Source of the DNA: JABDPF01 sp037384065
Lineage (GTDB): Bacteria > Pseudomonadota > Gammaproteobacteria > Xanthomonadales > SZUA-36
Direction of reading: 5' to 3'
Length of the DNA: 64,000 nucleotides
NCBI GenBank assembly: GCA_037384065.1
Contig: JARROJ010000005.1
Location: 1 to 64,000, forward strand
Position numbers and translations under genes: made by a program. Each line of letters opens with the position of its first letter. Position 1 is the first letter of the stretch. Shown here in pieces: positions 1-9,912 of this stretch. Under the pieces are notes generated by a model. The model did not search any database. It was not told the DNA's origin and worked only from the letters and a program-made list of their open reading frames with translations.

Positions 1-29
1 CCACAGGGATGTGCTCGAGCGTCCCCTGG
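1..29 (+). repeat. Partial copy of an interspersed palindromic repeat
   Basis: The first bases of the window match 35329-35352 in the dapE-clpB gap almost exactly. They share CCACAGG, then a one-base length difference, then GTGCTCGAGCG, in the same orientation. The rest of the element would lie to the left of the window. After base 29 the similarity stops. Bases 30-91 hold a GGCCGGG-TTTT-CCCGACC hairpin with one mismatch but no gene. Calling this the same repeat family is an inference from two further copies near 35.3-35.6 kb. Confidence 0.55.
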
Positions 30-91
30 AAGCAGGCGCTCGGCGCCGCGGCCGGGTTTTCCCGACCGTGCCGCACTGGCTTTATGACCCG

Positions 92-577
92 TTATCGTTT
101 CGAGTCGCCGAGGGCGTCTTCAGCTGATGCCTGGAGCTTTTCGAGGATGCGCTGCAGGAAGGCGCTTTCTTCGCGGGTCAGCGCCTGAAGCAACTGGCGC
201 TCGAATTGCCGGGCGCGGGGGATGATGTCTTCGATTATGGCCTGGCCCCTGGGCCGGGTGATGTGCAGGGTCTGGCGGCGGCGGTCGCCTTCGTCGGTGC
301 GGCGCTCCACGAGGCCTCCGGCGACCAGGGCCTTGACGCCGCGGTGGATGGCGACCTTGTCCATCGCGGTGCGCGCGACGACCTCGCTGGCCGTCAGGCC
401 CGGGAAGCGGCCGAGCACGGCCAGGATCCGCCACTCGGTCACGCTGATGCCGAACGCGTCGCGGTAGCGCGCCGCGATGCCCTGGCTGACGGTGTTGGTC
501 AGCAGCGACAGGCGGTAGGGCAGGAAGCGCTCGAGTTCGAACGATGCGGCCGGGTTGGCGGGTTCGCGGGTTTGCAT
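92..577 (-). CDS. MarR-family transcriptional regulator, probable repressor of the homogentisate operon
   Basis: This 161-residue protein has the MarR layout: an N-terminal helical dimerisation region, then a winged helix at about residues 45-105 with the recognition helix near MDKVAIHRGVKAL and a basic wing ERRTDEGDRRRQ. It is transcribed away from the homogentisate dioxygenase gene, and their starts are about 58 bases apart. A perfect palindrome lies between them. In several gammaproteobacteria MarR-type regulators (HmgS/HmgR type) control hmgA-fahA-maiA, so repression released by a tyrosine-pathway intermediate is the likely role. The ligand is not visible in the sequence. The start is the ATG just before the palindrome, and no other in-frame start fits better. 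Confidence 0.9.
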   Translation of the reverse strand: MQTREPANPAASFELERFLPYRLSLLTNTVSQGIAARYRDAFGISVTEWRILAVLGRFPGLTASEVVARTAMDKVAIHRGVKALVAGGLVERRTDEGDRRRQTLHITRPRGQAIIEDIIPRARQFERQLLQALTREESAFLQRILEKLQASAEDALGDSKR

Positions 578-580
578 ATG

Positions 581-594
581 GTTACAAATGTAAC
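581..594. promoter_or_regulatory. Palindromic operator between marR-type gene and hmgA
   Basis: GTTACA-AA-TGTAAC is a perfect 6+2+6 inverted repeat in the short divergent gap. It lies 3 bases beyond the regulator's start codon and about 40 bases before the dioxygenase start. Its size, symmetry and AT content fit a MarR-dimer site that would cover both promoters. The binding itself is inferred. Confidence 0.65.
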
Positions 595-634
595 TAATAT
601 GGTGGGGATCGGCAAGCAGATTATCGAGCGCACC

Positions 635-1771
635 ATGTCACGAAACTGGATTTCTCTTCCGCGCCGCGAGGGCGAAGCATCGCGGCAGGCGCATTGCGAC
701 CTGCCCGCGGGCACGTTCGAGCGCGAACTCGGCCGCGAGGGCTTTTTCGGCCCGGCCACGCACATGTACCACCGCCATCCCCCGACCGGCTGGCGGCGCA
801 TCGAGGGCGACCTGTTGCCGCGCGCTTTCGACACCACGAAGCTGGGCGTCTTCGGGCCCGGGCCCTGGGGCGCTTTCGACCTGCTGGGCAATGCGCACGT
901 CCGCATCCGCACCTGGGAGTCGGCGGAGGCCATGGATCACCTGGTGCGCAACGCCGACGGCGACGAATTGCTGTTCGTGCACGACGGCGAAGCGGACCTC
1001 TACTGCGATTACGGCCGCCTGGAAATCCGCGACGGCGACTACGTCGTGTTGCCGCGCAGCACGATGTGGCGGGTCGAGCCGCGGGGCGCGTTGCGCCTGC
1101 TGCTGATCGAGGCGACCGGCGGCAGCTACCAGCTGCCCGACAAGGGCCTGGTCGGCCCGCACGCCATCTTCGATCCGGCCGTGCTCGACACGCCCGTGAT
1201 CGACGACGCGTTTCTCGCGCAGCAGGACGAGGACGAGTGGGCGGTGCAGATCAAGCGGGGTGACCGCATCACGACCGTCACCTACCCGTTCAATCCCCTG
1301 GACGCCGTCGGCTGGAAAGGCGATCTCGCTCCGGTCCGGGTGAACTGGCGGGATATCCGGCCGCTGCTCAGCGACCGTTATCATCTGCCACCCTCGGCGC
1401 ACACCACCTTCGTGGCCAACCGCTTCGTGGTCTGCACCTTTGCGCCGCGCCCGTTCGAAACCGACCCCGGCGCACTCAAGGTGCCGTTCTTCCACAACAA
1501 CGACGATTTCGACGAAGTCATTTTCTACCATCGCGGTGACTTCTTCAGCCGCGACAACATCCATCCGGGCATGCTGACCTGGCACCCGGCCGGCCTGACC
1601 CACGGCCCGCACCCCAAGGCGCTGGCCAACGCGTTCGAGCAGGGCAAGCGCGCCACCGACGAGGTCGCGGTGATGATCGATACGCGTGATCCCCTCGAAG
1701 CCGACGAGCGCGTCGCCGCGATCGAGTGGTCGGGTTACGTCAACTCATGGCAAGCAGGAGACACCGAATGA
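635..1771 (+). CDS. hmgA: Homogentisate 1,2-dioxygenase, short bacterial form
   Basis: The enzyme opens the aromatic ring of homogentisate with O2 and Fe(II), giving maleylacetoacetate in tyrosine and phenylalanine breakdown. The 378-residue cupin-fold protein is shorter than the roughly 440-residue classical enzyme but carries the family's C-terminal iron motif: PFFHNNDDFDEVIFYH, with His287 and Glu294, and THGPHP with His323. I chose the ATG at 635 (MSRNWISLP). An upstream extension in this frame would run through the operator and the divergent regulator gene. Its stop overlaps the fumarylacetoacetase start as ATGA, so the two are translationally coupled. Homogentisate is the expected substrate because the next two pathway genes follow directly; a relative acting on a similar ring substrate is possible. 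Confidence 0.85.
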   Translation: MSRNWISLPRREGEASRQAHCDLPAGTFERELGREGFFGPATHMYHRHPPTGWRRIEGDLLPRAFDTTKLGVFGPGPWGAFDLLGNAHVRIRTWESAEAMDHLVRNADGDELLFVHDGEADLYCDYGRLEIRDGDYVVLPRSTMWRVEPRGALRLLLIEATGGSYQLPDKGLVGPHAIFDPAVLDTPVIDDAFLAQQDEDEWAVQIKRGDRITTVTYPFNPLDAVGWKGDLAPVRVNWRDIRPLLSDRYHLPPSAHTTFVANRFVVCTFAPRPFETDPGALKVPFFHNNDDFDEVIFYHRGDFFSRDNIHPGMLTWHPAGLTHGPHPKALANAFEQGKRATDEVAVMIDTRDPLEADERVAAIEWSGYVNSWQAGDTE

Positions 1772-2751
1772 AACTGGGATCCCTCAAGGCGGGCGGCCGC
1801 GACGGCACGCTGATCGTGGTCAGCCGCGATCTCCAATACTCCGTGCCGGCGACGGACATCGCGCCGACGCTGCAGGCGGCGATCGACGACTGGGCGCAGA
1901 CCGCGCCGCGTCTGAACGCCCTGTCGGAGGAACTCAACGAAGGCCGCTGCGGCGCCGCGCAGCGGCTCGATTTCGCGGCGCTGGCCTCGCCGTTCCCGCG
2001 GGCGTACGAATTCGTGGACGGCAGCGCTTATCTGCCGCACGTCGAGCGCGTGCGCCGCGCGCGCGGGGCCGAAGTGCCGGAGAGTTTTTACGAGGATCCC
2101 CTGATGTACCAGGCGACCTCGGCGGGCTTTCTCGGCCCGCGCGACCCGATCCCGGTGGCCAGTGAGGCCTTCGGCATCGATTTCGAAGCCGAGGTCGTGG
2201 TCGTGACCGATGACGTGCCGATGGCGGTCGATCCGCACACCGCGGCCCACCATATCCAGTTGGTGGGGCTGGTCAACGACGTCAGCCTGCGCAACCTGAT
2301 CCCCGGCGAGCTGGCGAAGGGCTTCGGTTTCCTGCAGTCGAAGCCGCGCTCCGCGCTCTCGCCGGTGCTGGTCACGCCGGACGAACTCGGGGACGCCTGG
2401 CGCGACAACGTGCTGCACCTGCCGCTCCGCTCATGGCTCAACGGCGAGCGCTTCGGCGCGCCCGAGGCGGGGGTCGACATGCAGTTCGACTTCGCCCGCC
2501 TGGTCGCTCACGCGGCCCGGACGCGGCCCCTTGCCGCCGGCACGATCGTCGGTTCGGGTACGATCGCCAACCAGGACGAGGGCCGGGGCGCATCCTGCCT
2601 GGCGGAGAAGCGCATGCTGGAAATCATCGCCAACGGGGAAGCGGCGACGCCCTTCATGGGGTTTGGCGACGTGGTCCGTATCGAGATGCTCGATCACGAG
2701 GGCCGCTCGATCTTCGGCGCCATCGAACAGATCGTCGAGCCGTATGCCTGA
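1768..2751 (+). CDS. Fumarylacetoacetate hydrolase family protein (fumarylacetoacetase)
   Basis: This 327-residue protein belongs to the FAH family and ends the homogentisate pathway by hydrolysing fumarylacetoacetate to fumarate and acetoacetate. Family landmarks are the metal-site stretch around EVVVVTDDVP, the central GLVNDVSLRNLIPGELAKGF block, and the late VGSGTIANQDEGRGASCL segment. It starts at the ATG overlapping the dioxygenase stop (ATGA). A longer in-frame version would begin inside the dioxygenase. Its own stop overlaps the isomerase start by 8 bases. Length and N-terminus (MKLGSLKAGGRDG) resemble the short FahA form found in Pseudomonas and Burkholderia relatives. Confidence 0.88.
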   Translation: MKLGSLKAGGRDGTLIVVSRDLQYSVPATDIAPTLQAAIDDWAQTAPRLNALSEELNEGRCGAAQRLDFAALASPFPRAYEFVDGSAYLPHVERVRRARGAEVPESFYEDPLMYQATSAGFLGPRDPIPVASEAFGIDFEAEVVVVTDDVPMAVDPHTAAHHIQLVGLVNDVSLRNLIPGELAKGFGFLQSKPRSALSPVLVTPDELGDAWRDNVLHLPLRSWLNGERFGAPEAGVDMQFDFARLVAHAARTRPLAAGTIVGSGTIANQDEGRGASCLAEKRMLEIIANGEAATPFMGFGDVVRIEMLDHEGRSIFGAIEQIVEPYA

Positions 2752-3409
2752 GAGAACCGGCGCCGACCTGCTGCTGTACGGGTACTGGCGGAGTTCCTCG
2801 GCGTACCGGGTTCGCATCGCGCTGAACCTGAAAAGGCTGGAATACCGCCAGCAGGCCGTGCACCTGGTGCGTGGCGGCGGCGAGCAGCACGAAGCCGATT
2901 ACCGCGCCGTCAACCCGCTGGGCCTGGTGCCGGCGCTGCGGCACGGTTCGCGCACGATCGTGCAATCGACGGCGATCTGCGAGTACCTCGAGGAAACGTT
3001 TCCGGAAACGCCGTTGCTCCCGGGCGACGCGCCGGGCCGGGCGCGTGTCCGCTCGATGGTGCAGACGGTCTGCAGCGAAATCCAGCCGCTCAATAACCTC
3101 GGCGTGATGGCGTACCTCAAGGCCGAAATGGGCCTCGGCGACGAAGCGGTGAGCCGCTGGTATGCGCACTGGATCGCGCGCGGCTTCGCGGCCCTGGAGT
3201 CGTGGCTCGGGATGCCGGACAGCGGCGCGTTCTGCCACGGCGACGCCCCGACGCTGGCGGATTGCTTCCTGATTCCCCAGGTCTACAACGCGGAGCGTTT
3301 CGCCTGCGACCTGCAGCCGTATCCGCGGATTCGCGCGATTGCGACGCGCTGTCGCGCCCTTCCGGCGTTTCGCCGGGCGGCGCCCGAGCAGCAGGCGGAC
3401 GCCGAATGA
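2744..3409 (+). CDS. maiA: Maleylacetoacetate isomerase (zeta-class GST fold)
   Basis: The protein catalyses glutathione-dependent cis-trans isomerisation of maleylacetoacetate to fumarylacetoacetate. Its 221 residues show a thioredoxin-like N-terminal half with the zeta-class motif SSSAYRVRIAL (residues 17-27), where the first serine is expected to activate glutathione. QSTAICEYLEE binds the gamma-glutamyl part, and an all-helical C-terminal half contains DAPTLADCFLIPQVYNAERF. The ATG at 2744 lies inside the end of the hydrolase gene, giving an 8-base overlap and making this the third gene of a dioxygenase-hydrolase-isomerase operon. A longer in-frame version starting inside the hydrolase gene is rejected. 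Confidence 0.92.
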   Translation: MPERTGADLLLYGYWRSSSAYRVRIALNLKRLEYRQQAVHLVRGGGEQHEADYRAVNPLGLVPALRHGSRTIVQSTAICEYLEETFPETPLLPGDAPGRARVRSMVQTVCSEIQPLNNLGVMAYLKAEMGLGDEAVSRWYAHWIARGFAALESWLGMPDSGAFCHGDAPTLADCFLIPQVYNAERFACDLQPYPRIRAIATRCRALPAFRRAAPEQQADAE

Positions 3410-3488
3410 GTCCGATCGAGGCGGCGGGGCTTAACGTGGACGCCGGCATGCGTCATAATTCCCCGTTGTTCTCGAGACTGCGACTACG

Positions 3489-3863
3489 ATGCGATACCTC
3501 CTTCCGCTGCTGTTCCTGATCCCGTTCCTGGCCTCCTGCGTCGCCCCGCGGCCGGCCCCCGGCGCGTTCGAAAGCGCCGAGCGCCGCATCGAGGCGGCCG
3601 TCGAAGCCGGCGCCGAACAGCACTCGCCCGTCGAGTTGCGTTTCGCCCGCGAAAAGCTGGCCGAGGCGCACAAGGGCATGGAAGAGCGCTACAACCAGAC
3701 CGAGAAGTCGATCTACCTGATCGAACAGTCCGAGATCAATTCCGAGCTGGCCATCGAGAAATCCCGCACGGCTGAAATCCGGGAGCGGGTCGCGGAGCTC
3801 GCGCGGCAAAACGAAATTCTGCGTGAAGATTTCGAAGCGACCTTCGGGGAGGCCATCCAGTGA
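3489..3863 (+). CDS. DUF4398-type small lipoprotein
   Basis: This 124-residue protein starts with a hydrophobic signal and a lipobox LASC (Cys17), so it should be lipid-anchored in the envelope. The mature part is almost entirely charged helix (residues 28-118) and likely forms a coiled coil. DUF4398 proteins of this type are usually encoded next to OmpA-domain lipoproteins, as here: its stop overlaps the GTG start of the next gene (GTGA). The molecular function is unknown. A role in wall-outer membrane tethering or as an assembly partner of the downstream OmpA protein is inferred from context only. Confidence 0.75.
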   Translation: MRYLLPLLFLIPFLASCVAPRPAPGAFESAERRIEAAVEAGAEQHSPVELRFAREKLAEAHKGMEERYNQTEKSIYLIEQSEINSELAIEKSRTAEIRERVAELARQNEILREDFEATFGEAIQ

Positions 3864-4843
3864 CCACCTTCGTCAAGATTCTCGCCGTCGCCGCACTCCT
3901 GGCGCTCGCCGCCTGCACGACCGCCCCGAAAAAAGACCTCGCGCTGGAACAGGTGCGCACGCAACTCGAAGAACTCAAAGCGAACGAGGATCTGACCGGC
4001 TACGCGCCGCTGGCCCTGGGCGAGGCCGAGCGCGCCCTGCGCCAGGCCGAGACGGCGACCGGCAACGATACCTACCGGATCCACCTGATCTACATGGCCG
4101 ATCGGCGGATCCAGATTGCGCGGGCCGTTGCCCAGCGCGAGCAACTGGAAGCCGAATTCGTTCGCCTGGGCGAGGAACGCAACGATCTTCTGGTCCGCGC
4201 CAGTCAGATGGAGGCGGAGCGCGCGCGCTTCGAGGCGGAGCAGGCGCGCATGATCTCCGAGGCTCAGGCCGAGGATGCCCGACGCGCCCGCGAGGAAGCT
4301 GCGCTGGCGGCACAGCGTGAAGCCGAGTCCCAGCGTAACGCGGAACAGGCGCAGGTCGAGGCCGAGCAGGCCAAGGCGCTGGCGGCATCCAGTGTCACGG
4401 CCGCGGAGCTGGCCCAACGCGAGGCGGAGCTGGCCGTGGAGCAGGCCAACACCCTGCGGCGGCAGCTGGAAAACCTGCAGTTGCGACAGACCGAAAGCGG
4501 TGTCGTCGTCACCCTGGGCGACGTGCTGTTCGAAACCGGCGAAACGGACCTGCGGGACGAGGCGATGGAGAGTCTGGTCGAGGTCGTCGACCTGCTGCAG
4601 AGCGAACCCGACAAACAGATCCGCATCGAGGGCCACACCGACTCGACCGGCAACGAGGAAGCCAACCTGCGCATTTCGCAGCAACGTGCCGACGCCGTGT
4701 TGAATGCCCTGGTTTCGCTCGGTGTCGACGCGGGGCGCGTCACGTCCATCGGCATGGGGCAGGACTTTCCGATCGCCAGCAACGACACCGAGGAGGGGCG
4801 CGCGCAGAACCGACGCGTGGACGTGATCCTGCTCGACGGTTGA
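3860..4843 (+). CDS. OmpA-family peptidoglycan-binding lipoprotein with DUF4398-like N-terminus
   Basis: The 327-residue protein has a lipobox LAAC (Cys19), an N-terminal helical region, and a long Ala/Glu/Arg-rich coiled coil at about residues 95-210. A C-terminal OmpA-like domain at about 215-325 carries the peptidoglycan-binding signature IRIEGHTDSTG and the NRRVDVIL tail. It should link the outer membrane to peptidoglycan. Translation starts at a GTG that overlaps the stop of the upstream lipoprotein gene, so the pair is coupled. The upstream protein resembles the first domain, so the two may have arisen by duplication and pair through their helices. Confidence 0.85.
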   Translation: MTTFVKILAVAALLALAACTTAPKKDLALEQVRTQLEELKANEDLTGYAPLALGEAERALRQAETATGNDTYRIHLIYMADRRIQIARAVAQREQLEAEFVRLGEERNDLLVRASQMEAERARFEAEQARMISEAQAEDARRAREEAALAAQREAESQRNAEQAQVEAEQAKALAASSVTAAELAQREAELAVEQANTLRRQLENLQLRQTESGVVVTLGDVLFETGETDLRDEAMESLVEVVDLLQSEPDKQIRIEGHTDSTGNEEANLRISQQRADAVLNALVSLGVDAGRVTSIGMGQDFPIASNDTEEGRAQNRRVDVILLDG

Positions 4844-5151
4844 AGCGCTGAAGCCGAAGCGCAGCCGCCGCGTCCCGGCGGACGACGTGCGCCCATCACG
4901 GACGCTGACCGGCGTGCTTGCGGCCCCCGTTTTTTTGCGCTAGGGTTAGTGACAGTACGATGGTTTACGCAACTGAAAACGGGGTTCGCGGTTAATGGCT
5001 GTTCTGGCCGCTCAAGCCGCATGCCACGTTACGTATAGCCCAGCCGTACCCATTCCACAAACCAAAACACTATCGCGCGAAGCCTCATCGCGGCTGGTCT
5101 GCCGCGTTGCTTCGCCGTTTTCATACCCGTATTGAATCGGAGGATTCCCAC
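4844..5151. other. Intergenic region with no recognised gene
   Basis: This 308-base gap separates the OmpA-type lipoprotein gene from the DUF465 gene. I see a run of seven T at 4930-4936 preceded by GC-rich sequence, but no convincing stem, so it is not called as a terminator. No open frame with a family resemblance is present. A ribosome-binding site (CGGAGGA, 5138-5144) for the next gene lies at the end. Confidence 0.5.
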
Positions 5152-5367
5152 ATGTTCGAACACCACCAGGAAGAAATGGAAAAGCTGATGAAGGAAAACG
5201 ATGAATTTCTTCGGATCTACAACCGTCATCAGGAGCTGGACAAGAGAGTGACCGCCGCCGAACTCGGCACCGCTCCCATGGAAGACCTGGCGTTGAATCA
5301 GTTGAAGAAAGAGAAGCTCTGGGCCAAGGACAAGCTGGCCCGAATCATGAACGAGACCCGCTCTTAG
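5152..5367 (+). CDS. DUF465 (YdcH-like) small protein
   Basis: This 71-residue, entirely helical and charged protein matches the DUF465/YdcH pattern: MFEHHQEEMEKLMKEN at the start, ELDKRVTAAE in the middle and a lysine-rich LKKEKLWAKDKL end. The start at 5152 is fixed by a strong GGAGG 8 bases upstream; a 15-residue extension further up has none. The function of the family is unknown, and a short coiled-coil dimer is likely. Its TAG stop shares two bases with the TAA stop of the convergent chorismatase gene. Confidence 0.85.
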   Translation: MFEHHQEEMEKLMKENDEFLRIYNRHQELDKRVTAAELGTAPMEDLALNQLKKEKLWAKDKLARIMNETRS

Positions 5368-6248
5368 ACCACGGAACACGACGCAATAGACGGCCGGGCA
5401 TGGACCCGGCCGTGCACGCCATCCGCGTCCAGGCGGGCGCGCGCGTCGCCCATCAGGCGGTGCCCCTCGTCGAGCAGGCTGCGCACATTGCGCAGCGATT
5501 CGCTGAGCTGATTGGCCGCCTGGTTCTCATGATGGGTCTGGTGGCCGATGATGCTGGCCGTGCCGGAAAGCAGGAACTGGCTCGAACCGTTCATGCGCAG
5601 GATGGTCGCGCGCGAGAACAGGGGGCTGCGCGGGCCGTAACGGCGCGGGTAACGCCAGGCGCTGACCTGGCGCGGGTTCTCGACATCGAGCCCCGGCAAC
5701 GCGCCGGCCAGGAAATAGACCTGCAAGGCCGGTTCTTCGAGCGGCGTGCCGATGCCGGTTGCGGCCGGCAGGGGCGGGCTGACGGCCGGGTCGATCGAAA
5801 CGGCCTCGGCGCGCCCGAGGCAGAACTGCCGGTAACGCTCCGCGTCGCCCTCACCGTGGTTGATGCCGGGAATGTAATTCCAGATTTTCAGCGCCCAGGG
5901 ATGCGGCGACTGTTCCAGGTAGGATTGCAGGCGTTCGTAGGCGAGTCGACTGCTTTCCCGGATCGCGTCACCCCGGCCCAGGTCGATGGCGATGTGACCC
6001 ATGGTCAGGTGCTCGCCCTGGGCAAAGTTCAGGCCGTCCCAGGCCCCGGTCCGGATCGGTCCGTCGCCGCGCCAGATTTCGAGCCGCGGGGTCGCGTCCA
6101 AGGTCTGCAGCGCAACCGGCACGTGGCGGGGATCGCACGCATCGAGGGGCGAGCGGCCGAACTCGAACACCGCCAGCACGTCGTCGGTTTGCGCCAGCCA
6201 CTCCGCCGCCGTTCCGGTTTCGTAAGATGCCCGCAGGGGTCGCTTCAT
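5364..6248 (-). CDS. Chorismatase (XanB2/FkbO/Hyg5 family)
   Basis: The protein likely hydrolyses chorismate to a hydroxybenzoate or dihydroxycyclohexadiene product plus pyruvate. At 294 residues it shows the chorismatase hallmarks: WNYIPGINHGEGDAERYRQF, LPAATGIG, ENPRQVSAWRYPRRYGPRSP and LSGTASIIGHQTHHE. XanB2 of Xanthomonas supplies 3-hydroxybenzoate for pigment and 4-hydroxybenzoate for ubiquinone, so this gene could be the organism's 4-hydroxybenzoate source. FkbO and Hyg5 act in secondary metabolism, but no such cluster is nearby. The product type cannot be settled by eye. It is the last gene of the ETF/acetoacetyl-CoA synthetase operon. The ATG at 6248, 10 bases after the synthetase stop, was preferred to a longer form starting inside that gene. 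Confidence 0.82.
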   Translation of the reverse strand: MKRPLRASYETGTAAEWLAQTDDVLAVFEFGRSPLDACDPRHVPVALQTLDATPRLEIWRGDGPIRTGAWDGLNFAQGEHLTMGHIAIDLGRGDAIRESSRLAYERLQSYLEQSPHPWALKIWNYIPGINHGEGDAERYRQFCLGRAEAVSIDPAVSPPLPAATGIGTPLEEPALQVYFLAGALPGLDVENPRQVSAWRYPRRYGPRSPLFSRATILRMNGSSQFLLSGTASIIGHQTHHENQAANQLSESLRNVRSLLDEGHRLMGDARARLDADGVHGRVHARPSIASCSVV

Positions 6249-6258
6249 GGGGCCGGCG

Positions 6259-8212
<1,954 letters not shown>

Positions 8213-8220
<8 letters not shown>

Positions 8221-9151
8221 GCGCCTCTTCCAGCTCCGGGATCACCTTGAACAGGTCGCCGACCAGGCCGATATCGGCCACCTCGAAGATGGGGGCTTCG
8301 GGGTCCTTGTTGACCGCCACGATGGTGCCGGCGTCCTTGATGCCGGTGATGTGCTGGATCGCGCCGGAAATCCCCAGCGCGATGTAGAGGTCCGGGGCGA
8401 TGATCTTGCCGGTCTGGCCGACCTGCATGTCGTTCGGGCAGTAGCCGGCATCGACGGCTGCGCGCGTGGCGCCGGCCGCGGCGCCGAGCTTATCGGCCAG
8501 CCGGTACAGCAACTCGAACTGCTCCTCGCTGCCGAAAGCCCGGCCGCCGGAAACCACCCGCGGCGCACTCTGCAGGTCCGGCCGCTCGCCGCCCTCGGCC
8601 TCCATGCCGACGAAGCGCGTGTGACCGGCCGCGGCGGAGGTGGCCGTGATCCGTTCGATTTCGGCGGATGCGCCACTCGCCGCGGCTTTCCAACTCGCGG
8701 TGCGTACGGTGCCGACGACCCGGGTGTCCGCGGGCGTCTCGACGTCGATGATCGCGTTGCCGGCATAGATCGGACGGCGGAACGCGGTCGGACCCGTCAC
8801 CTCCATGATGTCGCTGACCTGGTTGACGCCGAACAGGGCCGCGACGCGCGGCATCAGGTCGCGGCCGAAGGTCGTCGACGGGCCGAGGATATGGCTGTAG
8901 TCGGCGCCCAGCGCGACGATCTCGTCGGCCCAGTTCACCGCCAGCGGCGTGGCCAGATGTTCGCCGTTGACGGCCAGCACCCGGTTCACGCCTTCGAGGC
9001 CGTCGGCCTGCGCGGCGACGGCGTCGATCCCGTGACCGAGCACCGCGACGTCGACCGTCCCGCCGATCGCGGCCGCACAGGTCACGCTCTTGGCCGTGCT
9101 GATGTTCAGTGCTTCGCCGTCGTGTTCGGCGATGACCAGTACGCGGCTCAT
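8213..9151 (-). CDS. etfA: Electron transfer flavoprotein alpha subunit
   Basis: EtfA binds FAD and, with EtfB, carries electrons from acyl-CoA and related dehydrogenases to the quinone pool. The 312-residue protein ends with the FAD-binding signature LYIALGISGAIQHITGIKDA followed by TIVAVNKDPEAPIFEVADIG, diagnostic of the family. The ATG overlaps the etfB stop (ATGA), and its stop overlaps the acetoacetyl-CoA synthetase start. The ETF genes sitting with ETF-quinone oxidoreductase make a complete electron-entry module in one operon. Confidence 0.96.
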
Positions 9152-9894
9152 ATCAACCCCCTGTTCTTCAGTTCCTGCACCAGCGTTGCGGTGTCTTCGA
9201 CCATGATGCCTTTTTCGCGCTGCGGCGGCGGCGCGAAGCGCCGGATGTCGAGGTCACCCTCGATGTCGACGCCGAGTTCGGCGAACGGCAGCACGTCGAG
9301 CGGTTTGCGCTTGGCTTTCATGATGTCGGGCAGCTTGACGAAACGCGGTTCGTTGAGTCGCAGATCGACGGAGACGACGGCCGGCAGGTCGATCTCGATC
9401 GTTTCCAGGCCGGCGTCGACCTCGCGCGTGACCGTGGCGGTATCGCCTTCGAGCACGAGTTTCGAGGCAAACGTGGCTTGCGGGCGCCCCCACAAGGCCG
9501 ACAGCATCTGCGCCGTCTGGCTGTTGTCGTCGTCGATCGCCTGCTTGCCGAGCAGCACCAGGCCGGGCGCTTCGCGCTCGACCAGCGCCCGAAAGACGCG
9601 GGCCACGCTGAGCGGTTGCAGCGCGGTGTCGGTCTGCACCAGGATCGCCCGGTCCGCGCCCATCGCGAGGCCGGTGCGCAACTGCTGCTGCGCGGCGTCG
9701 CTGCCGATGGAAACGACGATGACTTCGTCCGCCTTGCCGGCCTCGCGCAGTCGCAGGGCCTCTTCCAGCGCGATCTCGTCAAAGGGGTTTACGCTCATCT
9801 TGACGCCGTCGGTGTCCACGCCGGAGCCGTCGGGTAGCACGCGGACGCGGACGTTGTAGTCCACGACGCGCTTGATGCCAACCAGTATTTTCAT
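9148..9894 (-). CDS. etfB: Electron transfer flavoprotein beta subunit
   Basis: EtfB is the AMP-binding partner of EtfA and docks with the dehydrogenases that reduce ETF. The 248-residue length and the pattern MKILVGIKRVVDYN, SVNPFDEIALEEALRLRE, GADRAILVQTD and LLGKQAIDDDNSQTAQMLSA are typical. The gene lies 18 bases after the ETF-quinone oxidoreductase stop and is coupled to etfA by an ATGA overlap. Confidence 0.96.
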   Translation of the reverse strand: MKILVGIKRVVDYNVRVRVLPDGSGVDTDGVKMSVNPFDEIALEEALRLREAGKADEVIVVSIGSDAAQQQLRTGLAMGADRAILVQTDTALQPLSVARVFRALVEREAPGLVLLGKQAIDDDNSQTAQMLSALWGRPQATFASKLVLEGDTATVTREVDAGLETIEIDLPAVVSVDLRLNEPRFVKLPDIMKAKRKPLDVLPFAELGVDIEGDLDIRRFAPPPQREKGIMVEDTATLVQELKNRGLI

Positions 9895-9912
9895 GGGTTC
9901 ACTCTTGTCGGT

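Noticed and set aside
206..634. An N-terminal extension of the homogentisate dioxygenase frame
   Set aside because: It runs through the divergent regulator gene and the operator palindrome and has no family resemblance. The ATG at 635 is used.
4921..4940. A terminator at the run of seven T
   Set aside because: No stable stem directly precedes the T run on the plus strand.
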